Shown: positions 28,229 to 38,382 of the stretch, piece after piece
Layout of the letters: each line of letters begins with the position of its first letter
Position numbering within the stretch: position 1 is the stretch's first letter
Source of the DNA: Arcicella aquatica
GTDB lineage: Bacteria; Bacteroidota; Bacteroidia; Cytophagales; Spirosomataceae
DNA: 64,000 bases
Assembly: GCF_034928825.1 (NCBI RefSeq)
Contig: NZ_JAYFUL010000003.1
Location: 127,813 to 191,812 of the forward strand
Direction: 5' to 3'
The notes under the pieces: model-generated
What the model was told of the DNA's origin: nothing
The model's database searches: none
What the model saw: the letters and a program-made list of their open reading frames with translations, nothing else
Position numbers and translations under genes: made by a program

Positions 28229-31200
28229 CTTTTAATCGTACCAAGTGGAATTGAAACTCAGGATATATTTGTACGCCTGGCTTTTCTTGTTGTACTTTTA
28301 ATCGTACCAAGTGGAATTGAAACAAAAAATATCAAAATGAAAATATATTATTTTTTTACTTTTAATCGTACCAAGTGGAATTGAAACGATTTTTTGACAT
28401 GATGCGGATTAAGAGTATCGGCCTTTTAATCGTACCAAGTGGAATTGAAACTCAAAAAATACTTTCCTATTTATCGTCGTCATCTTCTCTTTTAATCGTA
28501 CCAAGTGGAATTGAAACTTTCAAGCTGAATTCTTTCAACGTCTTTTAAAGCTTCTTTTAATCGTACCAAGTGGAATTGAAACTCCCCTGCTAATTGCACC
28601 GTCCCACTCGTTATAATACTTTTAATCGTACCAAGTGGAATTGAAACTTGGATGTTTTAGTATTGTACAAATTAAGCTGCTCATCCTTTTAATCGTACCA
28701 AGTGGAATTGAAACTTAGAGACCAATACGATGTTAACGATATCCTTAACCTTTTAATCGTACCAAGTGGAATTGAAACAGCTTAGGACTCCCCCTAAAAT
28801 TGAACTTTTTAGCTCCTTTTAATCGTACCAAGTGGAATTGAAACCCAGTTCCAGCAAAATTAATATACTTACCAGTTGTTCTTTTAATCGTACCAAGTGG
28901 AATTGAAACATCATGGCTTCATCTAGTCCCACGAATGCTTTTGCTTTTAATCGTACCAAGTGGAATTGAAACTTTCAGTGTAATTTCGTTTACATTTCGG
29001 TAAAATCTTTTAATCGTACCAAGTGGAATTGAAACTCCTGATTTGGTTGCAGATTTTACAGACTTACCTTTCTTTTAATCGTACCAAGTGGAATTGAAAC
29101 TAGTTAAATAGTTTAAGGTTAATTTCCCCTGGTACTTTTAATCGTACCAAGTGGAATTGAAACTTTTTGATGCTCTTAAACTTACTCCGCATTCTTCGCA
29201 CTTTTAATCGTACCAAGTGGAATTGAAACTTTCTACGTATTGAAAGAAATCATCTGAACCGTTTTTCTTTTAATCGTACCAAGTGGAATTGAAACTACAG
29301 CGGTACACCACTAATCGGAATACCAACAAGCTTTTAATCGTACCAAGTGGAATTGAAACGAAATATAATTATATAGCCCTATCCCGATTGAAAACTTTTA
29401 ATCGTACCAAGTGGAATTGAAACTGGTATGATAATGAAGAAATAGTTTTCCAGTGTGACTTTTAATCGTACCAAGTGGAATTGAAACATAAATATACGCC
29501 TGATAGAAATACGGAGCATACACTAGCTTTTAATCGTACCAAGTGGAATTGAAACAACCATTTACTGGGACTTATACCGACTTAGAGAAAACTTTTAATC
29601 GTACCAAGTGGAATTGAAACATTACTCAGCAAGCCGTTCACCTGTACGGACAAAACTCTTTTAATCGTACCAAGTGGAATTGAAACGGGGCATTGATACT
29701 TATGTTCATGATACGACACTTACTTTTAATCGTACCAAGTGGAATTGAAACGATAATTATCGTGGTGAACTTGTTTTGATGGCAAACTTTTAATCGTACC
29801 AAGTGGAATTGAAACAACTCAAAAGGGTTCTGAGGTGTCCCCCCTCCAAACTTTTAATCGTACCAAGTGGAATTGAAACTCTGGATTTGGGCTACGCTTT
29901 ACTTTTGTAGCCACTCTTTTAATCGTACCAAGTGGAATTGAAACGACTTTCGACGGTAAATAAGCCCCTTTAACTTGATTCTTTTAATCGTACCAAGTGG
30001 AATTGAAACCTGTACACCGTTTTAATGAGTTATACCGACGATATGAACTTTTAATCGTACCAAGTGGAATTGAAACTCACCTTTCATAGGTGAAAACATT
30101 TCACATTTTACTTTTAATCGTACCAAGTGGAATTGAAACTTATTCTTTAAAAAGAAGGAACTTGAAGAAAGCAACCTTTTAATCGTACCAAGTGGAATTG
30201 AAACAAAATGTTAGTATGTTGACCAATTCCCGTGTAAAAACTTTTAATCGTACCAAGTGGAATTGAAACTTCCAATCGTATTGCGTGGATGTTGCTTTCC
30301 ATTGCTCTTTTAATCGTACCAAGTGGAATTGAAACCCAGTTAGCGAATAGAAAGTAAACTTAATTTCCACTTTTAATCGTACCAAGTGGAATTGAAACTT
30401 GGAGCAGTAACAATGCCTGAAGCTGCTCTAACAACTTTTAATCGTACCAAGTGGAATTGAAACGAAGCAAGTACTGACAAAAAGGAAATTGCTGCCTTCT
30501 TTTAATCGTACCAAGTGGAATTGAAACTCGTTAATATTACTACACCAAATGTCCAACACCAACTTTTAATCGTACCAAGTGGAATTGAAACCTAGCAATT
30601 CTAGTAAATCTTACTTGTGTTTTTCCTCTTTTAATCGTACCAAGTGGAATTGAAACGGCATAATTAGGCGTTCGTCCTCGGCTGCAATTGTGCTTTTAAT
30701 CGTACCAAGTGGAATTGAAACGTAGATAACTGTTCTGTAGATACCGCTTTGGTATACTTTTAATCGTACCAAGTGGAATTGAAACTCATGATAGACTGCT
30801 GTTAGTACAGCTCCGTGGCTTCTTTTAATCGTACCAAGTGGAATTGAAACAGAAGATCTACAGCTAATAAAATGCTTAACGATAAACTTTTAATCGTACC
30901 AAGTGGAATTGAAACAGGAATGCAAGAGGTTTTTTTAATTCTAAATTCATCCTTTTAATCGTACCAAGTGGAATTGAAACTTTATGGTAACATCTGTAAT
31001 ATTACCTAAATCGCTTTGCTTTTAATCGTACCAAGTGGAATTGAAACAGTTCAGGCCAACAAACAGCAAAGTAAACAATTTGTTCTTTTAATCGTACCAA
31101 GTGGAATTGAAACGGAAGAAATGAAGGAGCGGGTGAGAGTTTCTTATGCTTTTAATCGTACCAAGTGGAATTGAAACAGAAATACCCGTTGATGAGAAAG

Positions 31201-32798
31201 CCGATATTATTATCCTTTTAATCGTACCAAGTGGAATTGAAACGAGCAAACACAAGAAAAAGACCCCAAAGATATTCTTCTTTTAATCGTACCAAGTGGA
31301 ATTGAAACAGTTCTGCAAGCTTTTTCCTTGCATCTTCTTTTATTCTTTTAATCGTACCAAGTGGAATTGAAACAGCCCTGATAACCTTGTCGGTTCTATT
31401 GGTGTAGCCCTTTTAATCGTACCAAGTGGAATTGAAACAGAGATAGGCTACACGCAAAGCATTCAACCGCCTTGCTTTTAATCGTACCAAGTGGAATTGA
31501 AACTGAATTTGAAGGCGATTAATTCCCAAACTCTGCCAAACTTTTAATCGTACCAAGTGGAATTGAAACTATATGTACAGATTATTGAGCGCTGAGGATT
31601 CTGCTTTTAATCGTACCAAGTGGAATTGAAACTTATCAAGATTACGAGTTTAAACAAACCCCTAGACTCTTTTAATCGTACCAAGTGGAATTGAAACCGT
31701 GCTACAAATATGAGGAAGATGGAAGTATGTACCTTTTAATCGTACCAAGTGGAATTGAAACTTTGCAAGTGCCTTTTGAATTGCTAGATAAATTCACTTT
31801 TAATCGTACCAAGTGGAATTGAAACTGCCCTTGCAAATAAGGCACTCGCTGAGGCGATTCCCTTTTAATCGTACCAAGTGGAATTGAAACGGTGGCGGGA
31901 AAACATTACACCAATAGTTTTCACCTTCTTTTAATCGTACCAAGTGGAATTGAAACATTAAACTGGAAACAAAGTGATACAACAGATTCTGCTTTTAATC
32001 GTACCAAGTGGAATTGAAACTAAAGAGTACCTAAATTATCACCATCTTCATTACTCTTTTAATCGTACCAAGTGGAATTGAAACAGGTAAATGGAGTAAT
32101 AGGTTTAGATACAAAAGTAACTTTTAATCGTACCAAGTGGAATTGAAACACGTGGGAAGGTCTGACAAGTCTAAAGGGAGGTACTCTTTTAATCGTACCA
32201 AGTGGAATTGAAACTATTTTTTTTGTGATTTTCTATACTCCTTATCTTTGCTTTTAATCGTACCAAGTGGAATTGAAACATAGCGATATACTGGCATATA
32301 GTAACAGTTTTAGCCTTTTAATCGTACCAAGTGGAATTGAAACACATTTACTTGAAGCCTTTTAACTGCCATTATTCTCTTTTAATCGTACCAAGTGGAA
32401 TTGAAACTTGCAATCCCACTAAAACAAATAGAAGGGTTCAGTCCTTTTAATCGTACCAAGTGGAATTGAAACACATTTGTCTACCAATGTTGCCAATAAC
32501 TTTTACTTCTTTTAATCGTACCAAGTGGAATTGAAACATTGCTCCCTCTCCTGTATAGATAAATAGAGATTTACTTTTAATCGTACCAAGTGGAATTGAA
32601 ACCCCGTTTGAAAGATTTAGACGAGTTAGGCGTTACACTTTTAATCGTACCAAGTGGAATTGAAACCCAGCTAATAGAATGGTGATTACTTCTGATAAAT
32701 CTGCTTTTAATCGTACCAAGTGGAATTGAAACAGTGCTGAAAAAACGGATGATTGGCGGATTACTTTCCCTTTTAATTGTACCAAGTGGAATTGAAAA
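28229..32798 (+). CRISPR. CRISPR array 2, 71 repeats, complete
   Basis: The same 29-base repeat as array 1 but ending AATTGAAAC instead of AATTGAAAT, in all 70 intact copies by hand count. Spacers number about 70 and are mostly 34-39 bases. The last copy (32770-32798) is altered (TTTTAATTGT and ending GAAAA), marking the leader-distal end, so transcription is on the + strand from the leader at 27961-28228. The handle would be ATTGAAAC. Repeats are otherwise almost invariant, more so than in array 1. No cas genes flank it: a helicase lies on the left and a TerC-family gene, pointing toward the array, on the right. Both arrays presumably share effectors encoded outside the window. Confidence 0.99.
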
Positions 32799-32922
32799 AT
32801 ATTAGGTTAAAGCAATAAAATTGATTGAGGAGGAAAAGAAAAGGGTAGGAAATACTTTGAATGTAGCAAACAAATGGAATAGAGTATAACTAAACTACTC
32901 CATCTGTTATAGTCTAGGAAGA

Positions 32923-33693
32923 TTACTTCTTCCTAGCATGATGCGGATAATTGAAGAAATAAGACGTTAGTAAAGGCACTCCAAAAATTGCTACTGTAAT
33001 GGCAGAGATATAAGCGTCTGCTTCTTCACTTTCTAAGAATTTAGCAATTGGGTTTTCTGGTAAGAAATGCGTTAATAACGATAAGGTTAATTTTAAACCA
33101 AGTACACCAATCACTAAAAATGCTGCTGTTTCTAGGAAAGGATATTTTTCCATCAACTTCACAAAAGCTTGTGCCACAAAACGCATCGCCAAAATGCCTA
33201 TAAATACTCCGATACAGATTAAATATAGGTTATCTGTAAAAGCTACTGCCGCAAAAACATTGTCGATAGAGAATGCTAAGTCCATTACTTCTACCAAAAA
33301 AACAGTAGCCCAGAAAGGTCCTAATGCTCCTAAGGTCATGCGATAAAACCAATTACTTTTTTTGTCTAGCAAATCATCGCTTTCTGATGGAGTAGCTTCT
33401 TTTTTGAAATAATCATAAGTAAGATATAATAGATATAAACCACCAATGGGCTTTAACCACCAAACTTTTACCAAAAAAGATGCGAATAAAAGACAAATAC
33501 CTCTGAAAAAATATGCACCAAAAATGCCATATTTAAGGGCTTTTTTTCGTTTCTCTGGCGATAAATCCATTACCATCGTTGCGAGTACCGCTGCATTATC
33601 AACCGAAAGAAGACTTTCTATCAATATTAAATTACCAACTATTAAGGCTGCTGCCCCTAAATCATTTCCAAAAATCTGATGCAAAAAATCCAT
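32923..33693 (-). CDS. TerC-family integral membrane protein
   Basis: This 256-residue protein has about seven membrane segments. It has the TerC hallmarks LIESLLSVDNAAVLATMV near residues 23-40 and VEVMDLAFSIDNVFAAVAF near 121-139, each with the conserved acidic residues inside the membrane (SVDN and SIDN). Family members are implicated in manganese export to extracytoplasmic enzymes and in tellurite resistance. It is monocistronic, with its -7 element inside a palindrome (33720-33740). It points toward the trailer of CRISPR array 2; no functional link is suggested. Confidence 0.92.
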   Translation of the reverse strand: MDFLHQIFGNDLGAAALIVGNLILIESLLSVDNAAVLATMVMDLSPEKRKKALKYGIFGAYFFRGICLLFASFLVKVWWLKPIGGLYLLYLTYDYFKKEATPSESDDLLDKKSNWFYRMTLGALGPFWATVFLVEVMDLAFSIDNVFAAVAFTDNLYLICIGVFIGILAMRFVAQAFVKLMEKYPFLETAAFLVIGVLGLKLTLSLLTHFLPENPIAKFLESEEADAYISAITVAIFGVPLLTSYFFNYPHHARKK

Positions 33694-33719
33694 AAAAACT
33701 GTTTAGTGTTCAAAAGAAT

Positions 33720-33740
33720 GTCAAAGTTACAAACTTTGAC
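33720..33740 (-). promoter_or_regulatory. -7 element inside a dyad, TerC gene promoter/operator
   Basis: GTCAAAGTT-ACA-AACTTTGAC is a perfect 9-bp dyad. On the minus strand its downstream arm contains TAACTTTG (33729-33722), a full TAnnTTTG match 28 bases before the ATG at 33693. A repressor binding the dyad would block the promoter; this is inference. The remaining gap to 34028 holds the divergent gene's promoter region and nothing else I recognise. Confidence 0.5.
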
Positions 33741-33932
33741 GCCTAAAAGAGAAGGCTGATAAGAATATTAATTTGGTTGGTTATATAGGATTAAGAGTGG
33801 CAAGTAGAATAACTGAAGATATTTGAGAAATAAAAAACAGCTACTTTTAAACATTGATAGTCGTTCATTCTAGCTATAATTACTTATAATGTTGCTAAAG
33901 AGTACTTATTTTATTAGGTGTTATCATTTTTA

Positions 33933-33959
33933 TTGACAAATAAGTAAGCTCATATTTTG
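33933..33959 (+). promoter_or_regulatory. Candidate promoter of the M20 amidohydrolase
   Basis: TTG (33933-33935), 17 bases, then TATTTTG (33953-33959), one base short of TAnnTTTG. The leader to the ATG at 34029 would be about 65 bases. Confidence 0.35.
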
Positions 33960-34028
33960 TTTGAAATGAAAATTTGAACAAATTAGATAATACAATTCAT
34001 TCAACTAAACTATCTTAATATCAATAAC

Positions 34029-35699
34029 ATGAAAAAAACCTTTTACTGTTTACCTTTCCTTCTTTTATTGTTGTTAGTGAGTCAAATTTCTGTGGTTGCT
34101 CAGTCCAAAAAAGTAGCAGCTAAACTAGAAACAACACTGATTGATGCCAAGAAAATAGAAAAATTACAAAAAGAAATTATTGAGGAAATTGATAAGAAAC
34201 AAGTGTTTTCTCAGCAGATGGTCGATATGATTTTCAGTTTTGGCGAGCTTGGCTTCCAAGAATATGAAACTTCTAATTATATAACAAGCATTCTTGAAAA
34301 AGAAGGATTTACCATCGAAAAGGGTGTTTCGGGTATTCCAACGGCATGGATTGCCAAATGGGGGAGTGGTAAGCCTGTGATTGCTTTAGGCTCTGATATT
34401 GACTGTATTCCTAAGGCCTCTCAAAAGCCTGGAGTAGCATATCATGACCCAATTATTGATGGTGCTCCCGGACATGGTGAAGGTCATAATTCTGGTCAGG
34501 CACTTAATATCACTGCCGCTTTGGTGATTAAAAAAATTATGGAGCGTGAGAAAATCGCAGGTACATTAGTGCTATGGCCGGGTGTGGCAGAAGAATTAGT
34601 GGGAACGAAAGCTATTTTTGTACGTGATGGTCATTTCAAAGATATTGATGCTTGTATATTTACGCACGTAGCGAATAATTTAGGCGTACAATGGGGTGAT
34701 GCAGGAAATAATGGATTGGTTTCTGTAAAATTCAATTTTGAAGGTGAGGCTGCTCATGCAGCGGGTGCACCTTGGAGAGGGAAAAGTGCTTTGGATGCAG
34801 TTGAATTAATGAATATTGGATGGAATTTCAAAAGAGAACATTTATATCCTTCTCAACGCTCGCATTATGTCATTGTAGATGGGGGAGACCAACCCAATGT
34901 TGTGCCTTCAAAAGCATCTGTATGGTATTACTTCCGTGAAAGAACATATCCGAAAATTAAGGAGTTGTATGAAGCAGGCGTAGCAATTGCCAAAGGAGCA
35001 ACGATGATGACGGGTACTACGATGACTTACGAGGTATTGGGTAGTGCTTGGCCCGGACACTTTAATAAACCTATTGCAGAAAATGTTTTTGAACACATCA
35101 AAAAAGTAGGTTTACCTAAATGGAGTGAGGAAGACCAATTGTTAGCGACTTCATTACAAGCAGAATTAAAGTCGCCCGAGAAAAAAGGTTTAGCGATGAA
35201 AATAGATACTACCATCGAGCCTGTCTTGGTAAGTATGGGTGGTGGTTCGGATGATATTGCTGATATTTCATGGAATTTGCCGACTGTAGTCTTGCGTTAT
35301 CCTTCTAATATTCCTGGATTACCGGGGCATCATTGGGCAAATGCTATTAGCATGGCTACACCGATTGCACACAAGGGTGTAACGGCAGGTGCGAAAGTAG
35401 AAGCATTAACTTTGTTAGATATGTTAGTAAAACCTGATTTATTAACCAAAGCATGGGATTATTATAAAAACGAGCAAACGAAGGATGTAAAATATGAACC
35501 ATTGATTTCACCAAACGATAAGCCTGCTATTAATCTTAATCAGCAGATAATGGCTAAGTTTAGACCAGAAATGAAGAAATTATATTACGACCCATCGAAA
35601 TATAAAACATACATGGAACAGTTAGGAATTACCTATCCAACTATCAGAAAAACGCCAACGGAAGAGAACAAGAGTAGCGTAAAGAGTGGAGGAAATTAA
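34029..35699 (+). CDS. Secreted M20-family amidohydrolase (AbgB-like)
   Basis: This 556-residue protein has a signal peptide (MKKTFYCLPFLLLLLLVSQI...VVAQ). The metal-site motifs are visible: GSDIDCIP with Asp123, PGHGEGHNSG with His149 and His153, and GVAEELVGTK with the Glu188-Glu189 pair. The dimerisation-domain motif EGEAAHAAGAPW follows. The overall pattern resembles p-aminobenzoyl-glutamate hydrolase subunit B and other M20D amidohydrolases, but the protein is longer and exported. It cleaves an amide bond of a small molecule in the periplasm; the substrate is unknown. It is a single-gene unit closed by two hairpins in tandem. Confidence 0.92.
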   Translation: MKKTFYCLPFLLLLLLVSQISVVAQSKKVAAKLETTLIDAKKIEKLQKEIIEEIDKKQVFSQQMVDMIFSFGELGFQEYETSNYITSILEKEGFTIEKGVSGIPTAWIAKWGSGKPVIALGSDIDCIPKASQKPGVAYHDPIIDGAPGHGEGHNSGQALNITAALVIKKIMEREKIAGTLVLWPGVAEELVGTKAIFVRDGHFKDIDACIFTHVANNLGVQWGDAGNNGLVSVKFNFEGEAAHAAGAPWRGKSALDAVELMNIGWNFKREHLYPSQRSHYVIVDGGDQPNVVPSKASVWYYFRERTYPKIKELYEAGVAIAKGATMMTGTTMTYEVLGSAWPGHFNKPIAENVFEHIKKVGLPKWSEEDQLLATSLQAELKSPEKKGLAMKIDTTIEPVLVSMGGGSDDIADISWNLPTVVLRYPSNIPGLPGHHWANAISMATPIAHKGVTAGAKVEALTLLDMLVKPDLLTKAWDYYKNEQTKDVKYEPLISPNDKPAINLNQQIMAKFRPEMKKLYYDPSKYKTYMEQLGITYPTIRKTPTEENKSSVKSGGN

Positions 35700-35726
35700 A
35701 ATGAAAAAAATATTAAATAATTTTAA

Positions 35727-35804
35727 CCTAATTGATACAATTTGATTTGTCAATTAGGGTTTTAACATAGATAGACGGCTATTTCTGCCGTCTATTTTTA
35801 TTTT
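35727..35804 (+). terminator. Two tandem terminator hairpins
   Basis: The first hairpin has arms CCTAATTGA (35727-35735) and TCAATTAGG (35750-35758) followed by GTTTTAA. The second has ATAGACGGC (35771-35779) and GCCGTCTAT (35787-35795) followed by TTTTATTTT. Both perfect stems lie between the M20 gene and the fucose-type cluster. Confidence 0.8.
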
Positions 35805-35914
35805 ATGAATAATATTTTTAAAAATTTAGGGTATGTTTCCTTAATAAACTACTTATATATCCTGATTACTTTTTTCATACAAAGGACTAAACAATCAAGA
35901 AAAAAATCAAAACA

Positions 35915-36679
35915 ATGTTTTCATTAATTAACAAGTCAGTCGTAATAACAGGTGGAGGTTCAGGAATTGGTCGCGCAATCTCATTATTATTTGCTAAACA
36001 AGGAGCAGAAGTAAATATTTTAGAACTCAATGAAACAGCTGCGCAAGAGACTGTTGACGAAATTCGTGCAGAAGGAGGAAAAGCTAATGCTTATGCTTGT
36101 AATGTAACGAGTCAAGAGGCTGTTAAAACAGTTTTTGCGAGTATCGGTCGCGTTGATATTTTGATAAACAACGCTGGTATTGCACATGTGGGTAACCTCG
36201 AAAAAACTTCAGAAGAAGATTTCGATAGAATTTATAATGTAAATGTAAAAGGAGCTTACAATTGTTTATACGTTGCCGTTCCGATGATGAAGGAAAACAA
36301 AGGAGGGGTAATATTAAACATGGCTTCTGTAGCGTCATCTGTAGGCATTGCCGATCGTTTTGCTTATTCAATGTCGAAAGGTGCCATTCTTACCATGACA
36401 TTATCTATTGCCAAAGATTACATCAAAGAGAATATACGTTGTAACTGCATTTCTCCTGCCCGTGTTCATACTCCTTTTGTAGATGGCTTTTTAGCAAAGA
36501 ACTATCCGAATAATATTGAGGAAATGTTTGAGAAACTTTCGGCTACTCAGCCCATAGGAAGAATGGCTAAACCATCAGAAATTGCTTTTCTTGCACTATA
36601 TTTATGTTCGGATGAAGCTGGCTTCGTTACTGGCTCTGATTACCCAATTGATGGTGGATTTATTAGATTAAACAACTAA
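35915..36679 (+). CDS. SDR oxidoreductase, putative 2-keto-3-deoxy-L-fuconate dehydrogenase
   Basis: This 254-residue classical SDR has TGGGSGIG at residues 12-19, NNAG at 85-88, the catalytic serine near 138 in MASVASS, and YSMSK with Tyr151 and Lys155. The C-terminal GSDYPIDGGF is the usual SDR ending. Alone the substrate would be open; its place at the head of a cluster with an FAH-family hydrolase and a fuconolactonase-like amidohydrolase makes 2-keto-3-deoxy-L-fuconate 4-dehydrogenase the best guess. It begins a five-gene run on the + strand with gaps of 16, 6, 157 and 47 bases. Confidence 0.85.
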   Translation: MFSLINKSVVITGGGSGIGRAISLLFAKQGAEVNILELNETAAQETVDEIRAEGGKANAYACNVTSQEAVKTVFASIGRVDILINNAGIAHVGNLEKTSEEDFDRIYNVNVKGAYNCLYVAVPMMKENKGGVILNMASVASSVGIADRFAYSMSKGAILTMTLSIAKDYIKENIRCNCISPARVHTPFVDGFLAKNYPNNIEEMFEKLSATQPIGRMAKPSEIAFLALYLCSDEAGFVTGSDYPIDGGFIRLNN

Positions 36680-36695
36680 ATTTTAAACAATACTT

Positions 36696-37364
36696 ATGAA
36701 AAAAATAGTCCTGTTTTCTGTATTATTCTGGACGATGACCTCATTTATTCAAGAGGGAAAACCTAAAAAAATTATTTTCTTCGGTGACTCTATCACCCAA
36801 GCTGGCGTACAACCAAAAGGATATATCTCGCAGTTGCAAGAGATGATTGACAAGAAAGGCGATAAAGCTAAATATGAATTGATTGGTGCAGGGATTGGAG
36901 GGAATAAAGTTTATGATTTATACTTACGCTTAGAAGATGACGTATTGAGCAAAAAGCCTGATTTGGTAGTGATTTATGTTGGTGTCAACGACGTTTGGCA
37001 CAAAGCAACATCAGGTACTGGTACTGACCCTGATAAATTCATTAGATTCTATCAAGCTTTAATCAACAAGATTCAAGCAAGTGGTGCAAAATTGATTTTA
37101 TGTACACCTGCTACTATCGGAGAAAAAACCGATTTCAGTAATCAACAGGATGGTGATATGAATCAATACAGTACTTTTATCAGAAATTTGGCGACAAAGA
37201 ATAATATTCCTTTGTGTGATTTACGAAAAGAGTTCTTAGCGCATAATTTGAATAATAATCCTGAAAATAAAGATAAAGGCATATTAACTACCGATAGAGT
37301 TCATTTGAATGAGCTTGGAAATCAGTTTGTTGCCGATAAATTATTCCCTTTAATTACAAAATAA
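36696..37364 (+). CDS. Exported SGNH/GDSL hydrolase
   Basis: This 222-residue protein has a short signal-like N-terminus. SGNH blocks are clear: FFGDSITQ with the nucleophile Ser32, the Gly block GAGIGGN (64-70), GVNDVWH with Asn98, and DRVHLN with Asp200 and His203. SGNH enzymes remove acyl groups, often acetyl, from sugars. Sitting 16 bases after the SDR and 6 bases before the FAH-family gene, it may deacetylate the sugar fed into the pathway; that is inference from context. It is likely periplasmic. Confidence 0.9.
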   Translation: MKKIVLFSVLFWTMTSFIQEGKPKKIIFFGDSITQAGVQPKGYISQLQEMIDKKGDKAKYELIGAGIGGNKVYDLYLRLEDDVLSKKPDLVVIYVGVNDVWHKATSGTGTDPDKFIRFYQALINKIQASGAKLILCTPATIGEKTDFSNQQDGDMNQYSTFIRNLATKNNIPLCDLRKEFLAHNLNNNPENKDKGILTTDRVHLNELGNQFVADKLFPLITK

Positions 37365-37370
37365 ATTGTT

Positions 37371-38225
37371 ATGAAATTATTTAGATTTGGCGAAGTAGGT
37401 AATGAAAAACCTGGTGTAATCTTAGAAGAAAAATGGCTAGATGTTTCGGCTTATATTCAAGATTATAACGAATCTTTTTTTGAGAATGATGGCTTAGATA
37501 AACTAAGTTTATTATTGGTTGAAAAACAAAATGAATTGCAAGAGATTCCTACAGGTGTCCGTATTGCTTCATGTGTGGCTCGTCCTTCTAAAATTGTTTG
37601 TATTGGGTTGAACTTTGCCGATCACGCTCGTGAAACAGGCGCAGCCATTCCACCGGAACCTATTATTTTCTTTAAGTCAACTACGGCACTTTCTGGACCA
37701 AATGATGATATTATTATTCCTAGAAATTCAGTAAAAACTGACTGGGAAGTAGAATTAGCATTTGTCATTGGTAAAAAAGCACAGTATGTAGACGAAGCTG
37801 ATGCGCTGAACTATGTAGCAGGCTACTGCTTACACAATGATGTTTCAGAAAGAGAATTCCAAATTGAAAGAGGAGGAAACTGGAGCAAGGGAAAAGGCTG
37901 TGATTCATTTGCACCACTTGGACCATTCTTAGCGACTACAGAAGAGATTGAAGATGAGAACGATTTAAAAATGTGGCTTTCTGTCAATGGAAAGACCGTA
38001 CAAAATAGTAATACCGACCAATTGATTTTTAAAATACCTACCTTGGTTTCTTATTTAAGTCAATTCATGACTTTATTACCAGGCGACGTCATTTCTACGG
38101 GTACGCCTCCAGGTGTTGGTTTAGGCTTTAACCCTCCAGTTTTCTTGAAAGAAGGAGACGTAGTTGAATTGGGTATCGAAGGTTTGGGTACACAAAAGCA
38201 AACGGCTAAAAACTGGAAAGCATAA
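37371..38225 (+). CDS. Fumarylacetoacetate hydrolase family protein (2,4-diketo-3-deoxy-L-fuconate hydrolase candidate)
   Basis: This 284-residue protein of the FAH superfamily has a short N-terminal domain and the catalytic domain from about residue 75: IVCIGLNFADHARETG, then DWEVELAFVIG with metal ligands, YCLHNDVSEREFQIERGGNWSKGK, and the terminal GDVISTGTPPGVGLG. The sequence type is shared by ureidoglycolate-lyase-annotated and 2,4-diketo-3-deoxy-L-fuconate hydrolases. In the context of a fuconolactonase and two SDRs, C-C cleavage of a diketo-deoxy sugar acid to pyruvate and lactate is the likely reaction. It is cytoplasmic and translated close behind the SGNH gene (6-base gap). Confidence 0.9.
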   Translation: MKLFRFGEVGNEKPGVILEEKWLDVSAYIQDYNESFFENDGLDKLSLLLVEKQNELQEIPTGVRIASCVARPSKIVCIGLNFADHARETGAAIPPEPIIFFKSTTALSGPNDDIIIPRNSVKTDWEVELAFVIGKKAQYVDEADALNYVAGYCLHNDVSEREFQIERGGNWSKGKGCDSFAPLGPFLATTEEIEDENDLKMWLSVNGKTVQNSNTDQLIFKIPTLVSYLSQFMTLLPGDVISTGTPPGVGLGFNPPVFLKEGDVVELGIEGLGTQKQTAKNWKA

Positions 38226-38382
38226 TTTTTTATTTAAAAATGAGTTATGTAGTTTGGAAATTTGAAATTGAGAAAGGCACAGTCAGTTTTTTTGCGAGCT
38301 GTGTCTTATCTTTAGGTAATTTAATACTTACCTCTTTTCAAATTTTCAAACTATTTTCAATTTTTAAAGAAAAACAAACCTT

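Noticed and set aside
28388..28422. Spacer word CATGATGCGGAT also occurs at the end of the TerC-family gene (near 32937)
   Set aside because: Only 12 bases match in a 35-base spacer; too short for a self-targeting claim.
30077..30093. Hairpin TCACCT-TTCAT-AGGTGA inside an array 2 spacer
   Set aside because: Six base pairs with no T-run; expected by chance among about 70 spacers.
30179..31982. Similar short frames inside array 2
   Set aside because: Same cause: repeat translations, not genes.
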